Origin: Paraclostridium ghonii
Lineage (GTDB): Bacteria; Bacillota; Clostridia; Peptostreptococcales; Peptostreptococcaceae
Direction: 5' to 3'
Length of the DNA stretch: 13,153 bases
Assembly (NCBI RefSeq): GCF_023653455.1
Contig: NZ_JAKEDR010000093.1
Span: 1-13,153 of the forward strand
Shown: positions 5,819 through 13,153 of the stretch, piece after piece
How positions within the stretch are numbered: the first letter of the stretch is position 1
Layout: the number at the start of each line of letters is the position of its first letter
Notes under the pieces: model-generated
Told to the model about the DNA's origin: nothing
Seen by the model: only the letters and a program-made list of their open reading frames with translations
Database searches by the model: none
Program-made: the position numbers and the translations under genes

Positions 5819-7105
5819 ATGAAATTAAAAAGAAAGATAAACTTTAAAAAGATGTTTAATTATGAATTTAATGAAAAAATAATTAGTCAAACAAAATCAG
5901 TTAAAATATTAGTTTACTTCTTTTCACTTATGATTATGTTTACAGTACTATCTCGTTTTTCAGATTCTTTAACAATTCCAAAAGTAACAGTTGCCAATGG
6001 CACACAAGGGAGCATTGATAATCAAATTACTTTAGATGGACAAATTACACAAAGTAAAGAAGAACATATTAATATATATCCAGAATTGATGGTAGAATCT
6101 GTAGATGCAATGGAAGGTCAAAAGATTAAAAAAGGGGATGCACTTTTGACAGTAAACTTAAAAAATGTTAATGAAAAGATTTTAGAACTTAAAAAAGAAA
6201 TATCTGAAATTAATAAAAATGAATCAAGGGCTAGTGAAGATTACAACATAGCGTTAAATACTGAAACAAATAACATTGAAAGTGCAAAACAAGCCATGAA
6301 TAATGCAAAAACAGCACTAGATAATGCTAATGATGAAGAAAAAAATACTCTAAAAGACGATTATAATCAAAAAAAATCTGAATATGAGGCGGCAGTGAAA
6401 GCTAAGGAAGCCGCACTTTTGGCATCTAAAAGAGCATTGGAGGATTCTAAAGACGAAGACCAAAAATCAAAATTAAATTCTAAGTTAAGTGAATTACAAG
6501 CAATACAAAATAATAAAGGGAAGATAATTAGTGGTAAGGATGGAACTATAACAAAGGTTCATGTAACATCAGGAGATATTACATCTGAAGCAGCGGCAAT
6601 TTCTATGGCAGATGAGAGTGAACGTAATCAATTTGTAGGACAAATTACTAAAACAGCAGGAGAAAAATTAACTGTAGGGCAAAAAGCATCGTTAAACACT
6701 TCAAGTAGTATAGCTCCTATGGAATCATTGAAAATAGATGCTATTAAAGAGAATAAAGAAAACCCTGAAAATCTAGATATAATAGTTAAATTGCCTAAAG
6801 GAGAGGGGGAAATTGGAGAGCAGGGGAGCTTAAAAATCGCACAAGAAAGCAAACAATATTCTGTATGTATTCCTTTAGAAGCACTTCGTGTTGAAAAAAA
6901 TGAACACTTTGTATTAGTTATGAGTAAGAAGGATACAGTTCTTGGGAGTGAAGATGTGGCAATGAAAGTGAAAGTAGAAATAGGTGAAAAAAATAGTGAG
7001 TTTGTAGGAATAAAGGATGGAGCGTTATCTATAGGTGATGAAGTAATAACAACTTCAAATAAGAGCATTGAAAATGGTGATAGAGTTAGAAAGGAGAGTA
7101 AATAA
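5819..7105 (+). CDS. HlyD/MacA-like membrane-fusion adaptor
   Basis: This 428-residue protein has one N-terminal membrane anchor (about 29-47) and a large outside domain. The order matches membrane-fusion (periplasmic adaptor) proteins: first half of a lipoyl-like barrel-sandwich (about 80-112, ending EGQKIKKGDALLTV), a long Glu/Lys/Ala-rich coiled coil (about 114-230), the second lipoyl half (GTITKVHVTSGDITS, 232-246), then beta-barrel and membrane-proximal domains. In Gram-positives such adaptors (YknX is an example) work with MacB-type ATPase and permease pairs. Here the gene sits between two importer permeases and an MsmX-type ATPase, which is unexpected. It overlaps the following gene by one base (TAATG), so the two are probably made together. 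The start is the ATG placed by the strong Shine-Dalgarno sequence. Family call firm; partners inferred from gene order. Confidence 0.87.
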   Translation: MKLKRKINFKKMFNYEFNEKIISQTKSVKILVYFFSLMIMFTVLSRFSDSLTIPKVTVANGTQGSIDNQITLDGQITQSKEEHINIYPELMVESVDAMEGQKIKKGDALLTVNLKNVNEKILELKKEISEINKNESRASEDYNIALNTETNNIESAKQAMNNAKTALDNANDEEKNTLKDDYNQKKSEYEAAVKAKEAALLASKRALEDSKDEDQKSKLNSKLSELQAIQNNKGKIISGKDGTITKVHVTSGDITSEAAAISMADESERNQFVGQITKTAGEKLTVGQKASLNTSSSIAPMESLKIDAIKENKENPENLDIIVKLPKGEGEIGEQGSLKIAQESKQYSVCIPLEALRVEKNEHFVLVMSKKDTVLGSEDVAMKVKVEIGEKNSEFVGIKDGALSIGDEVITTSNKSIENGDRVRKESK

Positions 7106-8277
7106 TGCAATATAAAAAGCACATAATCAATATAGTTATATTATGTTCGATGATTGTGTGTTTAGGATTTTCAATAGGATATGGAAATAAAGCAAAAGAA
7201 GATAAACATATAGCAAATATTTACTTAAATGATAACACTATAACTGCAGATAGTATCAATAATATGCATAAATCAGAGGAACTAGAAAATAAAAAACTAT
7301 CATTTACAGGATGGAAGCAAATTGATGATGTTATCATAGAATGTACTGATTTAAATAAAAGTACAAATGTAGATGTAATCAAGGTTTGTGGAGATTCATC
7401 ATTAGTAATAAATGGACCTATCTTGTTTTCAGATAATAAAGAAGGTTGTTTAGTAGATAAAGAAACTGCTTATAAATTATTTGGTAGTACCGAAGTTATT
7501 GGGCAAGTTTTTAAATATGAGAATAGAGAACTTAAAATAACTGGAATTCACAATGGCATTGATAATACTATAATTATGCAGACAGATTATGATTCTAATG
7601 AGGAAATGGATGCAATAGCAATTGAAGTTGATGACAATGTAAATAAAAGCATTAAAGAGTTTAGTGATAGATACTCAATAAACAGTTTTGGCGTAGACAG
7701 TAAAATTTATTATAATATATCAAATATATTTCTTATGATTTTACCATGTATGATATTAATTATATTACTAACTAGATGTATTAAAGAAACATTAAAAGTT
7801 AAAAGAAAACCATTGTTATTCATTTTATATATAGCATGTACAGTAATTTTAGTTTCAATATTAATAAAAATAACAGGGATACAAATAAAAATACCTTATG
7901 ATATTATTCCTAATAGATGGTCAGACTTTGGATATTGGGAAAAATTTTTTGAGGATTATACAGAAAAATTTGAAACTATACTTTATATGAAAAAATACAA
8001 TATTGATATTGTTAATATTCAAAATTCTATTAAAAGCATAATATTTAGTATATTATCTATAGTATTATTCCTTAAGTTTAGAAACAGGATAAAGGTAAAT
8101 AATCTAAAGCAAGGTACACTTATAGTAAGTCTTATGCTAAGTATTTCATTTATTGTAATAATAGGATTGGAGTATAAGTATGGTTTAGATATAAATGGAT
8201 TAATGATATGGCTTATATACCCTTATTATTATATTAGTATGTATACAAGTTCTGGTAAGATTAATTCATTAATATAG
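7105..8277 (+). CDS. membrane protein with MacB-like extracellular core and atypical C-terminal membrane part
   Basis: This 390-residue protein is not a recognised named family. An N-terminal membrane segment (about 8-26) is followed by an outside domain (about 30-203) that holds a stretch typical of MacB periplasmic cores: [19 protein letters not shown] (116-134) then a strand ending LKITGIHNG. Four or five further hydrophobic segments follow (about 206-224, 237-256, 308-325, 338-356, 363-380). The usual FtsX permease signature (an LKALG-type coupling helix after the second segment) is missing, so it may not engage an ATPase by itself. ATG overlaps the stop codon of the adaptor gene, with AAGGAGAG (7091-7098) as ribosome binding site. 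By position it is likely the adaptor's membrane partner; this is inference. Alternatives are a degenerate FtsX permease or a sensor subunit. Confidence 0.7.
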   Translation: MQYKKHIINIVILCSMIVCLGFSIGYGNKAKEDKHIANIYLNDNTITADSINNMHKSEELENKKLSFTGWKQIDDVIIECTDLNKSTNVDVIKVCGDSSLVINGPILFSDNKEGCLVDKETAYKLFGSTEVIGQVFKYENRELKITGIHNGIDNTIIMQTDYDSNEEMDAIAIEVDDNVNKSIKEFSDRYSINSFGVDSKIYYNISNIFLMILPCMILIILLTRCIKETLKVKRKPLLFILYIACTVILVSILIKITGIQIKIPYDIIPNRWSDFGYWEKFFEDYTEKFETILYMKKYNIDIVNIQNSIKSIIFSILSIVLFLKFRNRIKVNNLKQGTLIVSLMLSISFIVIIGLEYKYGLDINGLMIWLIYPYYYISMYTSSGKINSLI

Positions 8278-8283
8278 GAATTT

Positions 8284-8290
8284 GAGGAGA
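8284..8290 (+). promoter_or_regulatory. ribosome binding site deciding the ATPase start
   Basis: GAGGAGA precedes the ATG at 8297 by 6 nt. The frame could be opened at a TTG at 8282, but this overlaps the site itself, and the five extra residues have no family counterpart. Confidence 0.75.
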
Positions 8291-8296
8291 ATAAAA

Positions 8297-9406
8297 ATGG
8301 CGGGATTGGCTTTAAAGAATATAAAAAAAGAGTATGAAAAAGGCTTTGAAGTAGTAAAAGATTTTAATTTAGAAGTCCAAGATAAAGAGTTTATAGTATT
8401 TGTTGGACCCTCAGGTTGTGGGAAATCAACTACATTAAGGATGATAGCAGGACTTGAGGAAATAACAGAAGGTGAACTTTATATTGATAATAAACTAATG
8501 AATAATGTATCTCCAAAAGATAGAGATATAGCTATGGTTTTTCAAAATTATGCGCTATATCCACATATGACAGTTTATGAAAATATGGCATTTGCATTGA
8601 AACTTAGGAAAACTTCAAAGAAAGAGATAGATACTAAGGTATTAGATGCTGCAAAAATACTTAATATTGAAGATATTCTAGACAGAAAACCAAAAGCTTT
8701 ATCAGGTGGACAAAGACAGAGGGTTGCTATGGGGAGGGCTATAGTTAGACATCCAAAGGTCTTTTTAATGGATGAGCCTCTTTCGAATTTAGATGCTAAG
8801 CTAAGAGTTCAAATGAGAACAGAGATAGCTAAATTATATAGAGATCTAGAAACTACCTTTATTTACGTAACTCATGATCAAACTGAAGCTATGACTCTAG
8901 GAACCAGGATTGTAGTAATGAAGGATGGTATTATTCAGCAAATCGCATCCCCAAAGGAAATTTATGAACATCCAGTAAATTTATTTGTTGCACGTTTTAT
9001 TGGAAGTCCACAAATTAATATATTAGATGGCAAAACTTATGAAAAAGATGGAAAAGTGTTTTTGAGAATGTTAGGTAAGGAATTACAATTGCCTAAAGAT
9101 AAAGCTAAAATAATTAAGCATAATAAATATCAAAATGCAGAGGTTATTGTAGGTATAAGATCAGAACATATAAGTTACAAAGATGATGATATAAATAAGG
9201 ATGGTAAAATAGTTTTTGAATCAGAAATCGATATATCAGAAAACTTAGGATCGGAAACATATGTATATTTAAAAGTGGAAGAAAAAACAATGATAGTTAA
9301 AACTGCAACAAAAGATAATATTAACACAATGGGTACTCTTAAATACACAATAGATTTAAATAATATTCAGATATTTAATAAGGATACAGAAAAGGCTATA
9401 CTATAG
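8297..9406 (+). CDS. importer ATPase, MsmX/UgpC/MalK type
   Basis: This 369-residue ATPase has the standard length of the MalK/UgpC/MsmX group, which powers CUT1 importers from the cytoplasmic side. All catalytic motifs are intact: Walker [10 protein letters not shown] (37-45), Q-loop Gln83 in [10 protein letters not shown], signature [14 protein letters not shown] (135-148), Walker B VFLMDEP (155-161), D-loop SNLDAKLR, and switch His193 in VTHDQTEAM. Residues about 235-369 form the C-terminal TOBE/OB region, with the usual VGIRSEH (285-291). It should pair with the EAA loops of the two permeases in this operon. In Gram-positives such ATPases are often shared and encoded elsewhere, so its presence here suggests a dedicated energiser. 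It is the last gene of the operon; a terminator overlaps its final codons. I withhold a gene symbol because paralogues are many. Confidence 0.94.
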   Translation: MAGLALKNIKKEYEKGFEVVKDFNLEVQDKEFIVFVGPSGCGKSTTLRMIAGLEEITEGELYIDNKLMNNVSPKDRDIAMVFQNYALYPHMTVYENMAFALKLRKTSKKEIDTKVLDAAKILNIEDILDRKPKALSGGQRQRVAMGRAIVRHPKVFLMDEPLSNLDAKLRVQMRTEIAKLYRDLETTFIYVTHDQTEAMTLGTRIVVMKDGIIQQIASPKEIYEHPVNLFVARFIGSPQINILDGKTYEKDGKVFLRMLGKELQLPKDKAKIIKHNKYQNAEVIVGIRSEHISYKDDDINKDGKIVFESEIDISENLGSETYVYLKVEEKTMIVKTATKDNINTMGTLKYTIDLNNIQIFNKDTEKAIL

Positions 9407-9420
9407 GTATAGTCTTTTTT
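9390..9420 (+). terminator. terminator overlapping the ATPase stop codon
   Basis: Positions 9390-9400 pair with 9408-9418 over 11 bp (one G-U pair at 9395/9413), and T continues to 9420. The TAG stop (9404-9406) lies in the 7-nt loop, so the hairpin is built from the last codons. A terminating ribosome would cover the left arm, so efficiency may depend on translation of the end of the operon. Confidence 0.7.
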
Positions 9421-9542
9421 GAGTTGTGTAATAGGTATTTATATATACTATTATACAATGTGTTATTATATTAATGGGCATGGAGGTTGATCATATTATA
9501 GATATAGAGGATTTAGAGAGATAGATTTTCTTTACAAAATTA

Positions 9543-9559
9543 GGGAGGGCATTAATTTG
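9543..9559 (+). promoter_or_regulatory. ribosome binding site with TTG start
   Basis: GGGAGG (9543-9548) lies 8 nt before a TTG (9557-9559). No in-frame ATG or GTG occurs nearby that would keep the conserved N-terminal strand of the ATPase. TTG is therefore the likely true start, and a lower translation rate than for the ATG-started genes can be expected. Confidence 0.7.
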
Positions 9560-10255
9560 ATAAAACTTATAAATGTAGAAAAAGTATACAAGACAGGTGA
9601 GGTAGAAACTATTGCATTAAAAGATATAAACTTAGAGATAAAAAAAGGTGAATTTATCGTTATATTAGGACCTAGTGGCAGTGGAAAAAGTACAATGCTA
9701 AACGTAATAAGTGGTTTAGATACACCATCAGGTGGAGAGATATATTATAAAAATCAAAAGATTAGTAATTACAATGAAGAACAACTGTCAAAATTCAGAA
9801 GAGATAACCTAGGATTTATTTTTCAACAATATAATTTACTTCAAAATTTAACTGTAAAAGAAAATGTAGAAATAGGATCATCTATAGGTAAAAATCCGCT
9901 AAATGTAGATGAAGTATTAGAATCTGTAGGAATGATTAAAGAAAAAAATAAGTACCCATATCAATTGTCTGGAGGGCAACAACAAAGAGTATCTATAGCT
10001 AGAAGTATAGCAAAAAATCCGTCAATAATGTTTTGTGATGAGCCTACAGGAGCATTAGATGAAGATACAGGTAAGCAAGTTCTTGATATTATTCAAAATA
10101 TGAATGAAAAATTCAAAACAACAATAGTTGTTATAACTCATAATCCAAACATAGCATTAATGGCAGATAGAGTTATAAAAATGAATTCATCAAAAATAAT
10201 AGAAATAAGTGAAAATGATAAAAAAAGAAAGGCAAGTGAAATAAAATGGGCATAA
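9557..10255 (+). CDS. ABC ATPase, MacB/LolD/FtsE type
   Basis: This 232-residue cytoplasmic ATPase is of the type that drives FtsX-fold permeases (MacB, LolCDE, BceAB, YknYZ). Motifs are complete: Walker A GPSGSGKST (38-46), Q-loop Gln90 in FIFQQYNLL, signature LSGGQQQRVSIARSIA (137-152 region), Walker B IMFCDEPTGALD, and switch His195 in VITHN. It overlaps the permease gene downstream by 10 bases, so the two are one translational unit. The start is TTG. It lies 150 bp after the terminator of the transporter operon; I see no convincing promoter in that gap, only weak AT-rich candidates. It could also serve the adaptor and MacB-like protein of the upstream operon, which lack an ATPase of this class. 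Such pairs commonly export peptides or antibiotics or act as mechanotransmitters; the role here is unknown. Confidence 0.93.
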   Translation: MIKLINVEKVYKTGEVETIALKDINLEIKKGEFIVILGPSGSGKSTMLNVISGLDTPSGGEIYYKNQKISNYNEEQLSKFRRDNLGFIFQQYNLLQNLTVKENVEIGSSIGKNPLNVDEVLESVGMIKEKNKYPYQLSGGQQQRVSIARSIAKNPSIMFCDEPTGALDEDTGKQVLDIIQNMNEKFKTTIVVITHNPNIALMADRVIKMNSSKIIEISENDKKRKASEIKWA

Positions 10256-12609
10256 AAGTATTATTTAAAAATACTTTAAATGATTTTAAGAAAAAAAAGG
10301 TTCAACTACTTGCCATAGGTATAATAATAGCATTAAGTTCTTTTTTATATACTACAATGTTTTATGCATTAGATGGGCTCAAAAAACCACTTGAAAGTTT
10401 TATGAAAGAAACCAATCAAGAGGATTTTTCTATAAATATGATAAATGGAGTTACTGAGTTTGATATAAAAAAACTTTCACTTGAAAAACAAAGGGAGATA
10501 CAAAGTTTAGTATCATATAGGCTAACAGACATAAAAAAATACAATAAAGATATATACAATGAAATAATAAATAACAGAATTAATGAATTTAATAAAGAAT
10601 ATGATGGATACAACTTAGAGCTTAGAGAATATAAAGAAGTGAATTTTGATAAGAAGGGGATAAGCAATAAAGTAACTTTTTTTAAAGAAAATAAAGCTAT
10701 AAATCTGTCATATATAGAAGAAGGACACTCTCCAAAAGAAAGTGATGAAATAGCTATAACAAGGATATATGCAAAAAATAACAACTTAAAAATAGGTGAT
10801 AAAATAAAAATTGGTGAAAAGATGTATTCAATTTCAGGGTTTGTATTATTGCCTGATAATACATTGCCTATGACAAGTGAAAATTTCATTATTGATAATT
10901 CAAAAATAACAATAGCAATAGTAAATGATGATGAGTATGAAAAAATAAAAGGAAAAGAAGATTTTTATATTTGTGGGGAATTTGAAGAGAAAAATAGTAT
11001 AAGTGATGATTACGATAATGACTTAGAATTTATTACAAATATTACGCTTACAAAAAATCAAATTAGAAGTGGTGCGATTTATGAAGAGATAGTTGCTGGG
11101 AAAGCTATGACTATGGGTATAAGTCTTACAATATCTACTATTGCAGTTTTAATAGTACTTATATTAACCTATAAAATAGTTCAAAATCAAAAAACACAAA
11201 TAGGTGTTTTAAAAGCACTTGGATATTCAAAGAAAGAGATTCTAAATCCATATATTATTTTATTATTAATCATATCACTACCTATGTTATTAATAGGATA
11301 CATAGCTGGAATATATGCATCAGAACCTATGAGATCATTTTATTTAGAATTTTATTTAATCCCTAAGGGGCAAACTGTAACTAACTTTGGAGTATTACTA
11401 GTAGCAATTCTAATTCCTTTAATTATAATATTAGGGCTTTCAACCATAATAATAAATAAAATGCTATCTAAGAATTCAGTCAGCTTAATGAAAGTATCAA
11501 ATAAGGAGAAGATAAGTAAAACCAATAAATTATTAAGTAAGTTGCTTAAAAAATCAAAACCACAAACTAAGTTTAAATATTCATTTATATTTGCTAATAC
11601 TAGTAAGTTTATAGTGTTTTTCATAGGAATAGTATTTTCATCAATGCTTATAATAATGAGTCTTATGATGGTAAATTTCTTTGATAAGATGACTTTGGAT
11701 TATTACAAATCAGTAGACTATAAATATGAAGCATATATAGATTTGAGTAAAGAAATTCCTGCACTTAAGAAAGATGAAGAAAAATTTATAAGTTTACCAA
11801 ACGTTATGTATGAAGATGAAAATATTAATTTAGTAGGAATAGAAAGTAATAATAAGCTTCATAGAATTTTTAATAAACATAATAAGGATATTACTAGAGA
11901 ACTTGAACAAGGAGGGGTTATAGTAAATAATAGCTTTGCTATGACTTATAACGTAGATGCAGGAGATAAAATAAACGTTAAAATAGGAGATGAAATGCAT
12001 GAACTTGAAGTAATAGATATTTCAAAAGACTATGGAGCAAGTAACGTTTATGTTAATAGAAGTAAGTTAAGTAACATAATCTCAGATAATGGAGACTTTT
12101 ATAATGGAGTTTACTCTAAAAGCAAATTAGATGAAAGTAAATATTTATCTGTAACAAACAAAGAAGATGTACTAGAACAATCTATGAGGATGCAAGAGTT
12201 TATAAAGATAGCAATTTACTCTATGATAATATCGGCTGTAGCTATAGCTATAATAGTTTTATATGTTCTTACAACTATGACTATAGAAGATAATTATTAC
12301 TCTATATCGCTACTTAAAGTTATGGGATATAGCAAAAAAGAAGTTAACTCAATGATATTAAAAAGTTATCTAGTTTATTCAATGTTTTCTTATTTGATTA
12401 GTATACCTATTACAGTTTTTGGATTTGGATATGGAATAAAGTATCTAGCTCGTGAATTTGGAATGGTAATGCCTTTTGAGTTTGATATTTGGCATGGTAT
12501 AATAGGATTTGTTTTAATTGAAGTTATATTTATTTTAGGTTCTTATTCTGCTAAAAAGAAAATAGAAAAGATATCTTTACAGGAAGTATTAAAAGAATAT
12601 AGAGACTAA
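10246..12609 (+). CDS. ABC permease with two FtsX halves
   Basis: This 787-residue membrane protein is encoded with its ATPase (10-base overlap). A first membrane segment (about 21-41) is followed by a large outside domain (about 45-285), then three membrane segments (about 290-311, 333-356, 381-404). The pattern then repeats: segment 455-475, a second outside domain (about 480-645), and segments at about 650-675, 706-730 and 748-767. Each half has the FtsX coupling-helix motif: QIGVLKALGYSKKEI (318-332) and YSISLLKVMGYSKKEV (685-700). The layout is that of duplicated FtsX permeases often annotated as putative exporters in clostridia. It is not BceB-like, since it lacks that family's single large loop between segments VII and VIII. 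Substrate unknown. Ends with TAG? no: the stop is TAA at 12607-12609, about 100 bp before a strong hairpin. Confidence 0.9.
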   Translation: MGIKVLFKNTLNDFKKKKVQLLAIGIIIALSSFLYTTMFYALDGLKKPLESFMKETNQEDFSINMINGVTEFDIKKLSLEKQREIQSLVSYRLTDIKKYNKDIYNEIINNRINEFNKEYDGYNLELREYKEVNFDKKGISNKVTFFKENKAINLSYIEEGHSPKESDEIAITRIYAKNNNLKIGDKIKIGEKMYSISGFVLLPDNTLPMTSENFIIDNSKITIAIVNDDEYEKIKGKEDFYICGEFEEKNSISDDYDNDLEFITNITLTKNQIRSGAIYEEIVAGKAMTMGISLTISTIAVLIVLILTYKIVQNQKTQIGVLKALGYSKKEILNPYIILLLIISLPMLLIGYIAGIYASEPMRSFYLEFYLIPKGQTVTNFGVLLVAILIPLIIILGLSTIIINKMLSKNSVSLMKVSNKEKISKTNKLLSKLLKKSKPQTKFKYSFIFANTSKFIVFFIGIVFSSMLIIMSLMMVNFFDKMTLDYYKSVDYKYEAYIDLSKEIPALKKDEEKFISLPNVMYEDENINLVGIESNNKLHRIFNKHNKDITRELEQGGVIVNNSFAMTYNVDAGDKINVKIGDEMHELEVIDISKDYGASNVYVNRSKLSNIISDNGDFYNGVYSKSKLDESKYLSVTNKEDVLEQSMRMQEFIKIAIYSMIISAVAIAIIVLYVLTTMTIEDNYYSISLLKVMGYSKKEVNSMILKSYLVYSMFSYLISIPITVFGFGYGIKYLAREFGMVMPFEFDIWHGIIGFVLIEVIFILGSYSAKKKIEKISLQEVLKEYRD

Positions 12610-12707
12610 ATAAGCAAGTTAAAATTAAAATCCAGGATTAAGATTAGTTTATGAAGTCAATGGTTGTAAATTATATATAAAATAAAAAATAGTTAGTATA
12701 CAAGGAG

Positions 12708-12745
12708 AAATGGTGAGCTATAAATAAGCTCACCATTTCATTTTT
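12708..12745. terminator. terminator at the end of the FtsX operon
   Basis: AAATGGTGAGCT (12708-12719) pairs perfectly with AGCTCACCATTT (12727-12738) around a 7-nt loop, and five T follow at 12741-12745 on the plus strand. It lies between the convergent FtsX permease gene and the histidine-rich gene. On the minus strand the U-tract is poorer (UUUCUCCUU), so it may end both but works best for the plus strand. Confidence 0.85.
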
Positions 12746-12763
12746 GTACAAATTTATAAGAAA

Positions 12764-13153
12764 TTATTCTTCTTCTATAATTTCACCATTATGAACATGT
12801 TGGTGATGATGGCTAACCTTGCTATCAGAGACAGGCTTAATTTTCTTAGAAGGAACAAGTTTATCATCGTCATCTACAATCTGACCGTTATGAACATGTT
12901 GGTGCTTGCTATCAGAGGTAGTTTTCTTAGCAGGACTAAGCTTGTTATCGTCATCTACAATCTGACCGTTATGAACATGTTGGTGCTTGCTATCAGAGAT
13001 AGTTTTCTTAGCAGGAACATGTTTGCTATCGTCATCTATAATCTGACCGTTATGAACATGTTGGTGCTTGCTATCAGAGATAGTTTTCTTAGCAGGAACA
13101 TGTTTGCTATCGTCATCTATAATCTGACCGTTATGAACATGTTGGTGTTTGCT
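12764..13153 (-). CDS. 3' end of histidine-rich tandem-repeat protein (partial)
   Basis: The last 129 codons of a minus-strand gene are present; the start lies beyond the right edge. The product is made of 27-residue repeats, each with HQHVHNGQI followed by an acidic DDD and a PAKK-type linker ending SDS. The final copy is preceded by six extra residues, shows HHHQHVHNG, and ends in EEE before TAA (12766-12764). There is no membrane segment in the visible part. The spaced H-x-H-x-H clusters next to Asp/Glu suggest binding of zinc, nickel or another transition metal, perhaps at the cell surface, but neither the family nor the location can be told without the N-terminus. The codons form one unbroken frame, and the repeats are in phase (81 bp), which argues that the frame is real. 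I do not recognise a named gene. Confidence 0.75.
   Translation of the reverse strand, partial: SKHQHVHNGQIIDDDSKHVPAKKTISDSKHQHVHNGQIIDDDSKHVPAKKTISDSKHQHVHNGQIVDDDNKLSPAKKTTSDSKHQHVHNGQIVDDDDKLVPSKKIKPVSDSKVSHHHQHVHNGEIIEEE
12793..13153 (-). repeat. 81-bp tandem repeat within the histidine-rich gene
   Basis: The block gaacatgttggtg recurs at 12793, 12892, 12973, 13054 and 13135. Spacings are 99, 81, 81 and 81 bp, all multiples of three. Copies toward the right edge are almost identical in DNA and those toward the stop codon have diverged (for example LSPAKKT and LVPSKK in place of HVPAKKT). This is a sign of recent expansion on the 5' side of the gene. The array continues past the window. 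Confidence 0.95.

Noticed and set aside
6628..7122. Minus-strand open frame of 164 codons opposite the adaptor gene
   Set aside because: It is antisense to a well-supported HlyD-type protein; the Ser/Phe/Leu/Ile-rich product has no domain pattern and the frame has no ribosome binding site that I can see.
9480..9524. 15-codon ORF starting ATG GAG GTT before the MacB-type ATPase gene
   Set aside because: There is no ribosome binding site upstream of its ATG and no associated hairpin; in this AT-rich gap it is as likely chance.
12793..13153. Regularly spaced repeats that could be read as a CRISPR array
   Set aside because: The repeats and the sequence between them are both conserved, the period is 81 bp, and the whole stretch is one open minus-strand frame. 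These are coding tandem repeats without variable spacers.

Overview
The window is very AT-rich (genes and spacers alike), with AGA/ATA-heavy codon use, strong GGAGG-type ribosome binding sites, U-tract terminators and a CarD-family regulator. This points to a low-GC Firmicute of the class Clostridia (Clostridium/Peptostreptococcaceae-like). The species cannot be named from the sequence alone.

Layout. 1-204: leader region with two terminator-like hairpins. 205-711 (+): CarD/CdnL-like RNA-polymerase-binding regulator. 816-853: bidirectional terminator between convergent genes. 890-1399 (-): GNAT acetyltransferase whose own promoter (TTTACA-17-TACAAT) gives a leader of about 180 nt. That leader holds a 15-codon ORF and mutually exclusive pairings, one of which hides the acetyltransferase ribosome binding site. 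1600-1843: divergent control region with an inverted repeat and a 20-bp-spaced direct repeat ahead of the next operon.

1844-9406 (+) is a tight six-gene operon. It encodes a lipoprotein with an N-terminal sensor/propeller-like part (one sialidase-type Asp box) fused to a family-1 solute-binding domain, two MalF/MalG-type permeases, a HlyD-type membrane-fusion adaptor, a membrane protein with a MacB-like extracellular core, and an MsmX/UgpC-type ATPase. Four genes form a recognisable CUT1-type (sugar-type) importer. Inserted among them are two proteins whose relatives work with MacB/YknZ-type exporters or mechanotransmitters. This composite is the most unusual system in the window. A terminator overlaps the last codons of the operon.

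9557-12609 (+) is a second, separate two-gene unit: a MacB/LolD-type ATPase (TTG start) and a 787-residue permease with two FtsX halves. It ends at a strong hairpin (12708-12738).

12764-13153 (-) is the 3' end of a gene encoding histidine-rich 27-residue tandem repeats (HQHVHNG), cut by the window edge.

Four gene starts (1399, 1844, 5819, 8297) are placed at ATG codons just downstream of the longest possible reading frame. In each case the upstream GTG/TTG lies inside the Shine-Dalgarno sequence itself.
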